A DNA stretch of 64,000 nt from positions 434,001 to 498,000 of the forward strand of contig CAXXPK010000003.1 in assembly GCA_963678075.2 (NCBI GenBank), in the 5' to 3' direction. Under the pieces are notes generated by a model. That model did not search any database. It saw only the letters and a program-made list of their open reading frames with translations, and was not told the DNA's origin. The position numbers and the translations under genes are program-made. Below, piece after piece: positions 40,588-50,900 of this stretch (position 1 is its first letter; each line of letters opens with the position of its first letter). Origin of the DNA: Oleispirillum sp963678075. GTDB taxonomy: Bacteria > Pseudomonadota > Alphaproteobacteria > Rhodospirillales > Rhodospirillaceae.

Positions 40588-41122
40588 ACCGGATGATATT
40601 TTATTCTCGCTATTCAGCAGTCCATAGTGGTGGCCCGGGCGGGTGGCACTTCGCCCTGGCCGTTAGTATCGGATCCATCCCAAGGTAGTGGCGTCGTGGA
40701 TGGACCCGCAGAAGCAAAGAGTCGAAAGAACCGAAAGATCCGTCAGAATCCACACCTCAGAGGAGGTAATGGGCCATGAGGACATCCGGCGCGTTTTTTC
40801 GACCCGCAACGCCATATATAAACCATGATATCGCCGTCCTCAAGGGGCAGTCGCAACAACCAATTGTAATCGATTGTATCGGCCGCGCCATTTCGATGGA
40901 CGGTCGTTTTTTTGTGCGCAGCGTTCGGAGAGACCGATGACGTAGAGATCGTGGGCCACAAAAGAATAACGCCGCCGGAGGCTAATCCGTGGCGGCGGCA
41001 TTCTTGGTGGTTGGGGACTAAAACGAACAGCTCCTCTTCTATCAAGATTATACCCGCCCAGCAGGCGCAAAGTTTCGCGCCACGGGATTTTTATGCCTCC
41101 TCGCCAACCAGAGGAGACGACG
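40588..41122. other. 535-bp region without a convincing gene
   Basis: A lower-GC stretch in which open frames (for example 40743-41045, minus) show no family features. I see no clear RNA or repeat. It may contain the promoter of the gene at 41123. Confidence 0.4.
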
Positions 41123-42001
41123 ATGGAACTGAACACACTTTCTTGGGCAGGACGCGCCATGGGCCAATTCCCCGCACCGCAACCTGTGCTGAAGAGGCCC
41201 GGGCGTGCAACGCGGCACGACACGTACGTCGAGACGTGCCGCCTCGCGGACACTTTCCAGGGTCTTCGCCGGGAAGACAAGATCACCACGGCGGCGGTCG
41301 CGGGAATGATCCGACGCGGATTCTTCGGCATCATCGATGATGACGGCGAGATGACGGTACTGATTGATCTGGTCGAGAGCATCTGGGATGCGGCGCGTTG
41401 GATCTCGGCCGACCTCACTGTTCACATTTCCATGGATCGTCTCCGGAAGCGCACGGGCGGCATCGATCTGCGCCCACTCGCCGCCCGCCTCGCCGAGCTG
41501 ATTGACGCCGAACAAGCACTGGAAGCGCAACTCGCACGGGAGCGGATGGAAAAGCGGATGGAGGTCGACGACCTGGAGGAAGTCGAGGTGGCCATGGAGG
41601 TGATGCACGAATCGGAAAAGAAAAAAGAGTCCACCATGGTGGACACCGATGGCCGCTACTCTTTCCTACAATCCCCATCCCAAAAAGAATCTGTTTCAAA
41701 GGTGGCTCCGCAAGAGCGCGTGGGGGCGGGTTCCGAAAAAGGCAAGCGGGCAGTCGATCCCGCCAGCGAGCGCGAGATCATGAATTTGATGATCGCTAAC
41801 TCGGTGCTTCTGGCCAAATCCATGAACCCTGTCGATTACGAGAACCCCTCTCCCGTGACCGTCGGTAGGGCGGTTATCGGATTGTTGCGATCGCACGGGG
41901 TGTTCCGGGAAATCAAGCCCGCGTTGTGGAACGCGGCCGTCGAGAGGCACGGCTTGGCGGCGGGGCCATCGAACAGCGTCAGGAACGCAGGCGGCACATA
42001 A
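41123..42001 (+). CDS. Hypothetical protein, 3' end fused to a cbbM remnant
   Basis: A 292-aa protein starting MELNTLSWAGRAMGQ. ATG 41123 has a good AGAGGAGAC site 6 bases upstream. The middle (about residues 110-170) is a charged coiled-coil-like stretch (EQALEAQLARERMEKRM), followed by a Ser/Lys-rich linker and a second helical domain. I recognise no family. The last 15 or so codons overlap antisense cbbM sequence, so the natural C-terminus may be lost. It lies in the accessory stretch with higBA. Confidence 0.5.
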   Translation: MELNTLSWAGRAMGQFPAPQPVLKRPGRATRHDTYVETCRLADTFQGLRREDKITTAAVAGMIRRGFFGIIDDDGEMTVLIDLVESIWDAARWISADLTVHISMDRLRKRTGGIDLRPLAARLAELIDAEQALEAQLARERMEKRMEVDDLEEVEVAMEVMHESEKKKESTMVDTDGRYSFLQSPSQKESVSKVAPQERVGAGSEKGKRAVDPASEREIMNLMIANSVLLAKSMNPVDYENPSPVTVGRAVIGLLRSHGVFREIKPALWNAAVERHGLAAGPSNSVRNAGGT

Positions 42002-42376
42002 AAATCGTGCAGCTTGGCGTACTCGATGTCAGCCCATCCCCTGGTTGTTGCCCACGGTCAGGGTGAGAAACGAGGCGATCATCGCCCGCCCGTCGATGAT
42101 GTTGCGGTCGAACAGATCGATCGGATAGGCGATCTTCATGGTTTCCCGTGCCGGGTCGATGGCGTAGACCAGGGCATCGACGCTGCGGGTGAAGTCGTCG
42201 GTGGTGCAAACCTCGACATTGGTGCCGGTCGAGGATTCGGCGGCGAAATGGGCCGCCGCCGCCAGATAGTCGCCGGACTTCGGCCGCATCACGTAGGCAC
42301 ACAGAACGTGCCGACCATCGGCGATCAACTGCGTCTCGTTAAGCGAGAGATCGGCATAGCGATGCGACTGGTCCAT
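41955..42376 (-). pseudogene. cbbM: Form II RuBisCO large subunit, N-terminal fragment
   Basis: The frame starts MDQSHRYADLSL and continues HVLCAYVMRPKSGDYL, AAHFAAESSTGTNVEV, DLFDRNIIDGRAMIA and TLTVGNNQGMG. This is the Rhodospirillum-type form II enzyme N-terminal domain. A frame change at about 42030 is followed by EYAKLHDFYVPPAFL and LFDGPA, after which similarity ends near 41955. Only about 140 of some 460 residues remain, without the carbamylated Lys and barrel. It is a fossil of CO2 fixation through the Calvin cycle. Confidence 0.85.
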
Positions 42377-42574
42377 GGCATGGGCCTCCAGCGGTTGGGG
42401 TGGGGCGACTCAAGAGGGTAGGTTGAAATGTCGCATGCGTCCAGCGTCGCCTTGCGAATAGGGGGTTGCTTTCGCCGCGCGAGTCCGTAGAGTCTGGCGC
42501 GACAAAAATCGATTCGGGCCGACCGCGTTTCGCGGTGCGGCTCTCTTGCGTTCGCCGTTTGACCGGAGTTCCCG

Positions 42575-44257
42575 ATGGCCGCCTACCAGTACATCTATGT
42601 GATGAAGCAGCTGACCAAGATCTATCCCGGTGGGAAAGAGATCATGAAGGGGCTGTCGCTGTCGTTCCTGCCTGGCGTCAAGATCGGCGTGCTGGGGCCG
42701 AACGGCGCGGGCAAATCGACGTTGCTGAAGATCATGGCCGGCATCGATACCGAGTTCGGCGGCGAAGCCTGGGTCGCCGAAGGCGCCAAGGTCGGCTATC
42801 TGGAGCAGGAACCGCACCTCGATCCGGCCAAGGACGTGCTGGGCAACGTCATGCAGGGCGCCGCCGAGGTCAAGGGCCTGCTGGACCGGTTCGAGGCCTT
42901 GTCCGCCCGTTTCGCCGAGGAGATGACCGACGACGAAATGAACGCGCTGATCGCCGAACAGGCGGACGTCCAGGAAAAGATCGACGCCGCCAATGGCTGG
43001 GATTTGCAGCGCACCGTCGAAATCGCCATGGATGCGTTGCGCTGCCCGCCGGGCGATGCCGACGTGTCCGTGCTGTCGGGAGGCGAACGCCGCCGCGTGG
43101 CGTTGTGCCGTCTGCTGTTGTCCAAGCCCGATTTGCTGCTGCTGGACGAGCCCACCAACCACCTGGACGCGGAATCGGTGCTGTGGTTGGAACAGCATCT
43201 GCACGATTATTCCGGCACCGTGGTGGTGGTCACCCATGATCGATACTTCCTGGACAACGTGACCGGTTGGATTCTCGAGCTCGATCGCGGTCAGGGCATC
43301 CCGTACGAGGGCAACTATACCTCGTGGCTGGAACAAAAATCCAAGCGCATGGCGCAGGAATCCCGCGAGGAAAGCGCCCGTCAGCGCACCATCCGCGAGG
43401 AACTGGAATGGATTCGCCAGTCGCCGAAGGCGCGGCAGGCGAAATCCAAGGCGCGTATTTCGAAGTTCGACGATCTGGTCGAACGCGCCCAGAAGCGCAC
43501 CGTCGAGGAAGCCCAGATCGTCATTCCGCCCGGCCCGCGCCTGGGTGGCTTGGTGATCGAGGCCGAAAACCTGTCCAAGGCCTATGGCGACCGTCTGTTG
43601 TTCGAAAATCTGTCCTTCAAACTGCCTCCCGGCGGCATCGTTGGCGTGATTGGCGCCAACGGCGCGGGCAAGTCAACGATGTTCCGCATCATCACCGGTC
43701 AGGAGCAGCTGGATGGCGGCGCCTTCCGGGTCGGTGAAACGGTGAAGTTGGGATACGTCGATCAGTCCCGCGATTCCCTCAACCCCAACAAGACGGTGTG
43801 GGAGGAAATCTCCGACGGCGAGACCGACGTTAATTTGGGCTCCCGCAAGATGCCGTCGCGCGCCTATGTCGGGTCGTTCAACTTCAAGGGCACCGATCAG
43901 CAGAAGAAGGTCGGCCAGTTGTCGGGCGGCGAACGCAATCGCGTGCATCTGGCGAAGATGCTGAAATCCGGCGTTAATGTTCTGTTTCTCGACGAACCGA
44001 CCAATGACTTGGATGTCGAGACCTTGCGCGCTCTGGAAGATGCATTGGTCGAATTCCCCGGCTGCGCGGTGGTGATCAGCCATGATCGTTGGTTCCTCGA
44101 CCGTTTGGCCACCCACATCCTGGCGTTCGAGGGTGACAGCCATGTCGAATGGTTCGAAGGCAACTTCGAACAGTACGAGGCCGATAAGCACCGTCGCCTG
44201 GGATCGGATGCCGATCAGCCGCACCGCTTGAAGTTCAAGCCGTTGACGCGGGGGTAA
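42575..44257 (+). CDS. ettA: Energy-dependent translational throttle protein EttA (ABC-F)
   Basis: A 560-aa cytosolic ABC-F ATPase acting at the ribosomal E site in response to the ATP/ADP ratio. Two nucleotide-binding domains have Walker A GPNGAGKST and GANGAGKST, signatures LSGGERRRV and LSGGERNRV, and Walker B LLLLDEPTNHLD and LFLDEPTNDLD. The interdomain linker carries the PtIM region (RQSPKARQAKSKARI) typical of EttA. Full length, intact, followed by a strong terminator. Confidence 0.95.
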   Translation: MAAYQYIYVMKQLTKIYPGGKEIMKGLSLSFLPGVKIGVLGPNGAGKSTLLKIMAGIDTEFGGEAWVAEGAKVGYLEQEPHLDPAKDVLGNVMQGAAEVKGLLDRFEALSARFAEEMTDDEMNALIAEQADVQEKIDAANGWDLQRTVEIAMDALRCPPGDADVSVLSGGERRRVALCRLLLSKPDLLLLDEPTNHLDAESVLWLEQHLHDYSGTVVVVTHDRYFLDNVTGWILELDRGQGIPYEGNYTSWLEQKSKRMAQESREESARQRTIREELEWIRQSPKARQAKSKARISKFDDLVERAQKRTVEEAQIVIPPGPRLGGLVIEAENLSKAYGDRLLFENLSFKLPPGGIVGVIGANGAGKSTMFRIITGQEQLDGGAFRVGETVKLGYVDQSRDSLNPNKTVWEEISDGETDVNLGSRKMPSRAYVGSFNFKGTDQQKKVGQLSGGERNRVHLAKMLKSGVNVLFLDEPTNDLDVETLRALEDALVEFPGCAVVISHDRWFLDRLATHILAFEGDSHVEWFEGNFEQYEADKHRRLGSDADQPHRLKFKPLTRG

Positions 44258-44274
44258 CGACGCCACGGGTTTTT

Positions 44275-44318
44275 CACGACAAAAAGCCCCGGACTTGTTC
44301 CGGGGCTTTTTGTCGTGG
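44275..44318. terminator. Strong bidirectional terminator between ettA and mlaC
   Basis: A long perfect hairpin with arms AAAAAGCCCCGGA / TCCGGGGCTTTTT, extended by CACGAC / GTCGTG. A-tract and T-tract serve both convergent genes. Confidence 0.9.
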
Positions 44319-44330
44319 GCCGCGAGGCGG

Positions 44331-44993
44331 TTACTGCTGTGGTACTGGAGCGGGTTTCTTGCCGTCGTGCAAGTCGGCGCGCATCCGTTCCAGCGTCGCC
44401 ATCAGACCATCAAGGCCGCCGTCACGCTTCATCACCGAGGCATATTGCTTGCGGGTGTTGATCAGCATGCTGTTGGCCTCGATCACCACGTCGATCAGCT
44501 TGAGCGTGCCGCCGTCGCGTTCCTGTACCCGCCAGACGATCGGGATCGGCTTGCCTTCGCGGGCAGCGACCGCGCTTTCGACGAAGATGTCGGCCTTGTC
44601 GGCGTAGGAACCGGAAACCTGGATCTTGACGTCCTTGTACTCGTTAAGGTGGGAAATCCAGGTGAGAATGGAGACATCCTCGAACAGCTCGACGAAGGCT
44701 TTCTTCTGATTCGGCGTGACGGTGCGCCATTCGCGCCCGATTACGAAGGCGGCGATGCCGGGAATGTCGGCGGCCTTGACGAACAGTTGGCGGAAGCGTT
44801 CTTCCTTCTGCTGCTGCGGAATGTTCGCGCCGATTACGTCGTTGACTGCGCGGTCAACCAGACGGGTGATGAACGCGACGGCCCGGCCGCCGGTTTCGGC
44901 GGCGGCGGGTTTGGGCGCGGACATCAACAGCAGCAAAAGAACGCACGCCGCCCCCTTAAACCACGGGAAAGCGTGCCGCAACACGGTCGGCAT
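44331..44993 (-). CDS. mlaC: MlaC-type periplasmic phospholipid-binding protein
   Basis: A 220-aa Ttg2D/MlaC protein that shuttles phospholipid between outer and inner membranes. It has an N-terminal signal peptide (CVLLLLLMSAPKPAAA), then the family core with IPGIAAFVIGREWRTVTPNQKKAF and KLIDVVIEANSMLINTRKQY. ATG 44993 follows AAGGA by seven bases. It lies 33 bp downstream of mlaA on the same strand, and the ABC part of the system (mlaFED) is not in the window. Confidence 0.9.
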   Translation of the reverse strand: MPTVLRHAFPWFKGAACVLLLLLMSAPKPAAAETGGRAVAFITRLVDRAVNDVIGANIPQQQKEERFRQLFVKAADIPGIAAFVIGREWRTVTPNQKKAFVELFEDVSILTWISHLNEYKDVKIQVSGSYADKADIFVESAVAAREGKPIPIVWRVQERDGGTLKLIDVVIEANSMLINTRKQYASVMKRDGGLDGLMATLERMRADLHDGKKPAPVPQQ

Positions 44994-45026
44994 GAAGGAA
45001 TCCTTAGATCGAAGGTTGGTGGGCAC

Positions 45027-45818
45027 TTACGACTGTGGCGAGAAGTTGAAGCGATAGCCCTCGCCCTCGCTCGGGCGATCGGAGGACTTGCGGTTCATGA
45101 TGTCGAGCATCCGCTGCTGGCGCACGAAGTCGCGTACCGCGACATAGAAATCGACCGAGGTGCGTTCCAGTTCTTCCAGCGGGTCCAGAAGCGGCACGCG
45201 GTTGTCGATCACGGTCATGCCGACGCGGGTCCACATCAACGGCTCGGCCATGTCCCAGTCCGACTTCATGCCGATCCAGAACAGCGGGTCGGAAACGACA
45301 TCGACGATGCCGCCGACGCTGTCGCGCGGGCTGGAAGGACCCAGCAATGGCCACACCACATAGGGATCGCCGCCGACGCCCCAGACCGCCAGGGTCTGGC
45401 CGAAGTCTTCCTTCTGGCGTTCGTCGCCGGTGTCGGCGGCGGCATCGATCAGACCGCCGATGCCGGCGGTGGAATTCACCACGAAACGTTTGATTACGAT
45501 CCCGGCGCGGCGGAAATCGCCTTGCAGCAGGGTGTTCAACAGGTCGATCGGAGAACGTAGGTTGATCAGCGCGTTGTGGATGCCGATGCGCAACGGATCC
45601 GGGGTGTAGTCACGGTAGCCGCGCGCCACCGGCGCCAGCGCGACGCGGCCCAGCGCCATGTTGAAGTCGAACATCGCGCGGTTGAACGGCTCGGCGGGGT
45701 CGTTGGCATCGTCCGCAAGGTCCGCGAGGGCGGGCGTGGCGGCCAGGGAGACGGCGCACAGCGCGCCGAACGTGACGCGGCGGAGGACACGGAAAACGGA
45801 TGAAGGCAAACCGAGCAT
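45027..45818 (-). CDS. mlaA: MlaA/VacJ family outer-membrane lipid asymmetry protein
   Basis: A 263-aa protein with VacJ motifs DPAEPFNRAMFDFN, RSPIDLLNTLLQGDF, VNSTAGIGGLIDAA, TLAVWGVGGDPYVVWPLLGPSSPRD and PLDPLEELERTS-like end. It extracts mislocalised phospholipids from the outer leaflet and hands them to MlaC. The N-terminus is a signal peptide (VSLAATPALAD). The usual lipobox is not evident, so it may not be a lipoprotein. Cotranscribed with mlaC. Confidence 0.9.
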   Translation of the reverse strand: MLGLPSSVFRVLRRVTFGALCAVSLAATPALADLADDANDPAEPFNRAMFDFNMALGRVALAPVARGYRDYTPDPLRIGIHNALINLRSPIDLLNTLLQGDFRRAGIVIKRFVVNSTAGIGGLIDAAADTGDERQKEDFGQTLAVWGVGGDPYVVWPLLGPSSPRDSVGGIVDVVSDPLFWIGMKSDWDMAEPLMWTRVGMTVIDNRVPLLDPLEELERTSVDFYVAVRDFVRQQRMLDIMNRKSSDRPSEGEGYRFNFSPQS

Positions 45819-46022
45819 GGGGGTCTCTCTATCAGTTCGGGGCGCGCGATAATCGACAAAAACCGAACGGGAACTGGAAAGCCCCGATACTCTTTCCCAA
45901 GTATCATATGCCGCGCGCGTTTTGCTAGTGGCATTGTCTTGCGCGGCCTGTGCTTTTTCGTAGCTGTGGCAAAAATCGTACAGTTTGGCGCGGAGGTGTG
46001 ATGGGCGTCGCTCTGTTGTGCA

Positions 46023-46050
46023 TTGACATATAAACATCCATTTATATACT
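46023..46050 (+). promoter_or_regulatory. Promoter with overlapping operator upstream of the ArsR-methyltransferase and metF
   Basis: TTGACA (46023-46028) and TATACT (46045-46050) are separated by 16 bp, close to the sigma-70 consensus. Between and over them lies the inverted repeat ATATAAA-N6-TTTATAT (46028-46047). A repressor bound here would block RNA polymerase. The adjacent ArsR-type regulator is the likely ligand (autoregulation). Confidence 0.75.
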
Positions 46051-46077
46051 GCGATTCCCATCCGAGGAGCTTCCCGC

Positions 46078-47019
46078 GTGAACGCGATTTTGACTTGCTT
46101 GAGGGCCCTGGCCGAACCGACTCGCCTGCGTTTGGCGCGTCTGTGCGCCGAGGGCGATCTGACGGTCAGCGATCTGACCGATCTTTTGGGGAGCAGTCAG
46201 CCGGGAATCTCTCGCCATCTCAAGGTTCTGGTTGAGGGCGGCGTGCTGGAGCGCTTCCGCGAGGGCAGTTTCGTCTTCTATCGCTTGGCGCGGCAAAGCC
46301 CGGTGATCGGGCTGGTCGATGCGGCGTTGTCGGCGTTGCCCGCCGCCGATCCGGCGCTGCGTGCCGACGGCGAACGGTTGGCGTGCTTGGCGGCGGCGCG
46401 GTCGGCGCGGGCGCAGGCCTATTTTGCCACCGTCGCCGCGGATTGGGATGGGTTGCGTGGGTTGCAGGTGGATGCGGCGGTGGTTGACGCGGCGGTTCGC
46501 GAACTCGTGTTGGATCGCCCGGTGAACGGCCTGCTTGACGTCGGCACCGGCACCGGCCACATGCTGACTCTGCTGGGCGGTTCCGTCGCCCGCGCCGAAG
46601 GCATCGACCTGTCCCTGAAAATGCTGGCGCTGGCGCGGGAAAATCTGTTGCGGGCGGGACTTCGGCATTGCTTGGTGCGTCATGGCGACATGGAACATCT
46701 GTCGGGCGACGCCACCGGTTTCGATGTGGTGATTTTCCATCAGGTTCTTCACTACGCGCCGCGCCCCGCCGTCGCGGTGTGCGAGGCGGCGCGGGTGCTG
46801 GCCCCCGGCGGACGGGTGGTGATCGTCGATTTTCTGCCGCATGCGCGGGATGAACTGCGCGAACGGCACAACCACGTGCGTTTGGGGTTCCCCCCGGACG
46901 AGGTCGCGCATTGGTTCGCCGATGCCGGTCTGGACGGTATCGCGGAACGACACCTTGACGGCGATCCCTTGAGCGTCGGCATCTGGGTTGCACAAAAACT
47001 GAAGGATATGAAGGGATGA
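46078..47019 (+). CDS. ArsR-family regulator fused to a SAM-dependent methyltransferase
   Basis: A 313-aa protein. Residues 1-90 form an ArsR winged helix (LRALAEPTRLRLARL, SSQPGISRHLKVLVEGGVLERFREGSFVFYRL) without metal-binding Cys. Residues about 140-310 form a class I methyltransferase with motif I LLDVGTGTGHML and FDVVIFHQVLHY. Such fusions commonly precede metF in Alphaproteobacteria and probably sense SAM or SAH to control methionine synthesis. GTG 46078 follows AGGAG. Its stop overlaps the metF start (ATGA). Confidence 0.9.
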   Translation: MNAILTCLRALAEPTRLRLARLCAEGDLTVSDLTDLLGSSQPGISRHLKVLVEGGVLERFREGSFVFYRLARQSPVIGLVDAALSALPAADPALRADGERLACLAAARSARAQAYFATVAADWDGLRGLQVDAAVVDAAVRELVLDRPVNGLLDVGTGTGHMLTLLGGSVARAEGIDLSLKMLALARENLLRAGLRHCLVRHGDMEHLSGDATGFDVVIFHQVLHYAPRPAVAVCEAARVLAPGGRVVIVDFLPHARDELRERHNHVRLGFPPDEVAHWFADAGLDGIAERHLDGDPLSVGIWVAQKLKDMKG

Positions 47020-47912
47020 GCGAACATCAAGAGGAACAGGGCGGGCTTCCAGCGGCGGCCGGCCATCCGGTGCGGGTCTCCTTCGAGTTTTTTCCGCCGA
47101 AGACCGAGAAAATGGCCGAATCCCTTTGGGAAGCGGTGAAGCGTTTGGAGCCACTTCGTCCCAGCTTCGTCTCGGTGACTTATGGCGCGAGCGGTTCGAC
47201 GCGCGAACGCACCCACGACACGGTGGTTCGTATCGCGCGGGAGACCGCGATGAAGCCCGCCGCGCACCTGACCTGCGTCGCGGCGACGAAGGCCGAAATC
47301 GACGCCGTCGCCCGTGCCTATTGGGACGCGGGCATTCGCCACGTGGTGGCGCTGCGCGGCGATCCGCCGGATGGGCAGGGTACCTACGTTCCGCACCCCG
47401 ACGGCTACGCCCATGCCTCGGACCTGGTGACGGGGTTGAAGCGTATCGCCGATTTCGAGATCAGCGTCGCTGCCTATCCCGAAGGTCACCCGCAGTCGCC
47501 GTCGCGTCAGGCCGATATCGACAACCTGAAACGGAAAATCGATGCCGGTGCGACCCGGGCGATCAGCCAGTACTTCTTCGATGTCGATCTGTTCCGTCGC
47601 TTCCGCGACGATTTTGCCGCGGCCGGCATTTTTATTCCGGTGGTGCCGGGTATCCTGCCGGTCACCAACTTCGCGCAGGTGGTGAAGTTTTCCGCAGCGT
47701 GCGGTACCACGGTACCGGCCTGGATGCACCGCGCCTTCGATGGGCTGGACGACGATCCCGAAACCCGCAGGCTGGTCGCCGCGACCCTGGCCTATGAACA
47801 GTTGCGGGCGTTGGCCGACGACGGCATCGGCGATTTTCACTTTTATACCCTGAATCGCGCCGATCTGACCTTCGCCATCTGTCATCTGCTGGGGGTTCGT
47901 CCCCAAATCTGA
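47016..47912 (+). CDS. metF: Methylenetetrahydrofolate reductase
   Basis: A 298-aa FAD enzyme that makes 5-methyl-THF for methionine synthase. Catalytic Glu in FEFFPPKTEKM, then TYGASGSTRERT, LRGDPPDGQGTY and ISQYFFDVDLFRRF. Length is normal. Translationally coupled to the upstream regulator and 81 bp upstream of metH, so all three probably form one methionine operon. Confidence 0.95.
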   Translation: MSEHQEEQGGLPAAAGHPVRVSFEFFPPKTEKMAESLWEAVKRLEPLRPSFVSVTYGASGSTRERTHDTVVRIARETAMKPAAHLTCVAATKAEIDAVARAYWDAGIRHVVALRGDPPDGQGTYVPHPDGYAHASDLVTGLKRIADFEISVAAYPEGHPQSPSRQADIDNLKRKIDAGATRAISQYFFDVDLFRRFRDDFAAAGIFIPVVPGILPVTNFAQVVKFSAACGTTVPAWMHRAFDGLDDDPETRRLVAATLAYEQLRALADDGIGDFHFYTLNRADLTFAICHLLGVRPQI

Positions 47913-47993
47913 ACACGCGGATGCGACCAGCCGCCCGGCAGAGGCGGCGGCGCGACCGCCGGTTAGGCTCGAAACCAAGAGGCACTGAGGCCG

Positions 47994-50900
47994 ATGCGTG
48001 ATTTTTTGACCGCTCTTTCCGAACGGGTGTTGCTGTGCGACGGCGGCATGGGCAGCCTGGTGCAGGCGCTGGATTTGTCGGTGGAGACCGACTTCCTGGG
48101 GCACGAGAATTGTACCGAGGCGTTGATCCTGGCCCGCCCCGACGTGGTTCGTGATATTCATGCCCGCTATTTCGCGGCGGGCGCCGATTGTGTCGAGACC
48201 GATACCTTCGGCGGGTCGCCGGTGACCCTGGCGGAATTCGATCTGGCCGACCGCGCCTTCGAGATCAACAAACGGGCGGCGGAGGTCGCGCGCGAGGCGG
48301 CCGAGGGCTTCGCCGACGGACGCGATCGCTTCGTCATGGGGTCGATCGGCCCGGGGACCAAGCTGCCGAGTCTGGGGCACATCGTCTACGATACCCTGGA
48401 GACCGCCTTTGCCACCCAGTGCGCCGGGTTGATCGCGGGCGGCGCCGATGCCTTTCTGATCGAAACCTGTCAGGACCCGTTGCAGATCAAGGCGGCGGTC
48501 AACGGCGCCAAGGCCGCCAATGTCGCGGTTGGGGCGTCGCTGCCGATTCTGGTGCAAATCACCGTGGAGACCACCGGGACCCTGTTGGTCGGCACCGACA
48601 TCGCCGCCGCCGTGACCGCGATGCAGGCGCTGGGCGTGAATTCGATAGGGCTGAACTGCGCCACCGGCCCGGCGGAAATGGCGAAGTATGTGAAGTGGCT
48701 GTCGGAAAACTGGCCGGGTTTGATTTCGGTGCAGCCCAATGCCGGGCTACCGGAGCTGGTCGATGGCAAGACCCATTATCCGCTGACCCCCGCCGAACTG
48801 GCCGCATGGCACGAACGCTTCGTGGTCGAGGATGGGATCAACATGGCGGGGGGGTGCTGCGGCACCCGGCCCGAACACATCGCGGCGGTGGATGCCATGC
48901 TGCGCCGTCTGGGCGGCGCCAAGTACCGTCCGTCGCCGGTCAAACGCAGCGTCCATTGGGTGCCGGCGGTGGCGTCGCTGTACGGCCAAGTGCCGTTGCG
49001 CCAGGAAAACGCGTTCCTGTCGATCGGCGAGCGCTGCAACGCCAATGGGTCCAGGAAATTCCGCGATTTCCAGGATGCCGAGAACTGGGACGGCATCGTC
49101 GGCATGGCGCGGGGGCAGGTGAAGGAAGGCTCTCACACCCTGGACGTCTGCACCGCCTTCGTCGGGCGTAATGAGATGTCGGACATGACGGAAGTGGTCA
49201 CCTGCCTGCGCGGCAGCGTCGATGCGCCGCTGGTGATCGATTCCACCGACACCAAGGTGATCGAGGCGGCGCTGAAGCTGTACGGCGGTAAGGCGATCAT
49301 CAATTCGATCAATTTCGAGGATGGCGAGGCCGAGGCCGCCGAGCGCCTTGCCCTGGCGCGCAAATACGGCGCGGCGGTGGTGGCCCTGACCATCGACGAG
49401 GATGGCATGGCCAAGGACGCGGCGGGCAAGCTGCGGATCGCGCGGCGGCTTTACGACTTCGCCTGCGTCAAGCACGGCCTGCCGCCGTCGGATCTGATGT
49501 TCGATCCCTTAACCTTCACCATCTGCACCGGCAATCCGGACGACCGGCGCTTGGCCCTGGAAACCCTGGAGGCGATTCGCCAAATTCGCGCCGACATGCC
49601 CGATTGCCAGATCGTCCTGGGGCTGTCCAACGTGTCGTTCGGGCTGAAGCCCGCCGCCCGCCATGCGCTGAATTCGGTGTTCCTGGATCACGCGGTGAAG
49701 GCGGGGATGACCGGGGCGATTCTGCATGTCTCGAAGATCATGCCGTTGTACGCCATTCCGGCGGCGGAGGCGAAGGCCGCCGAGGACTTGATCCTGGCGC
49801 GTGGGACGGAGGGCTATGATCCGCTGCAGGCGTTCATCGCGTTGTTCGAGAACAAGGCCGATGCCGCGACCGAGGCGCGGCCCGAACCCGCCACCGTCGA
49901 GGAACGGCTGAAGCGCCGCATCGTCGATGGCAATCGCGTTGGCCTGGATGACGATCTGAAGACGGCGATGAAGAGCTATTCGCCGCTGGAGATCATCAAT
50001 ACCCTGCTGTTGGATGGCATGAAAACGGTGGGCGAGCTATTCGGGTTGGGCAAGATGCAACTGCCCTTCGTGCTGCAATCGGCGGAGACGATGAAGGCGG
50101 CGGTGGCCTTTCTGGAACCGTTCATGAAACGGGTTGAAGGATCGCATAAGGGCGTCATGGTGCTGGCCACGGTGAAGGGCGACGTTCACGACATCGGCAA
50201 GAATTTGGTGGACATCATCCTTACCAACAACGGCTACAAGGTGGTCAACCTGGGCATCAAGCAGCCGGTCGAGGATATTCTGGCGGCGGCGGCGGAGCAT
50301 AAGGCCGACGTCATCGGCCTGTCCGGCCTGCTGGTCAAATCCACCGTGATCATGCGCGACAACCTGGTCGAAATGGCGCGTCGCGGCCTGTCCCCGCCGG
50401 TGATTTTGGGCGGCGCCGCGCTGACCCGGAAATTCGTCGAGGAAGACTGCGTCGATGCCTATGCCGGGTGCGGGCGGGTCGCCTATGCGCGGGATGCCTT
50501 CGACGGGTTGGACCTGATGGCGAAGGTGGCCGATGGCGGCTTCGACGCCTTCCTGGCGGGACAACAGGACAAACGCCGGGGCAGGCCGTCGCACCGGAAC
50601 CGCGAGTTGGGTCGCGCCAAGCGCCCGGCGGAGCGCCCGCTGGATTACGCCGCCTTGGCCTTGCGTCGCGTCGAACTGGCGAAGAACGCGCCGGTGCCGA
50701 CGCCGCCCTTCTGGGGCGCTCGGGTGGTCGAATCGGTGCCGGTAAAGGCCCTGATTCCCTTTGTCAACGAACGCATGCTGTATCAGTTCCAGTGGGGTTA
50801 CAAGAAGCAGGGACGCAGCCTGGAGGACTGGAAGGCGGTCGCGGCCAAGGAAATCCGCCCGATCTTCCACGATCTTGTCGCCCGGTGCGAAGCCGAGGAG

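Noticed and set aside
40743..41045. 100-codon minus-strand frame in the accessory stretch
   Set aside because: No ribosome site and no recognisable family. Too weak to call.
39384..41954. Novel defence island around higBA
   Set aside because: Apart from the toxin-antitoxin pair, the neighbours show no nuclease, helicase, ATPase or other effector motif that would support a defence role.
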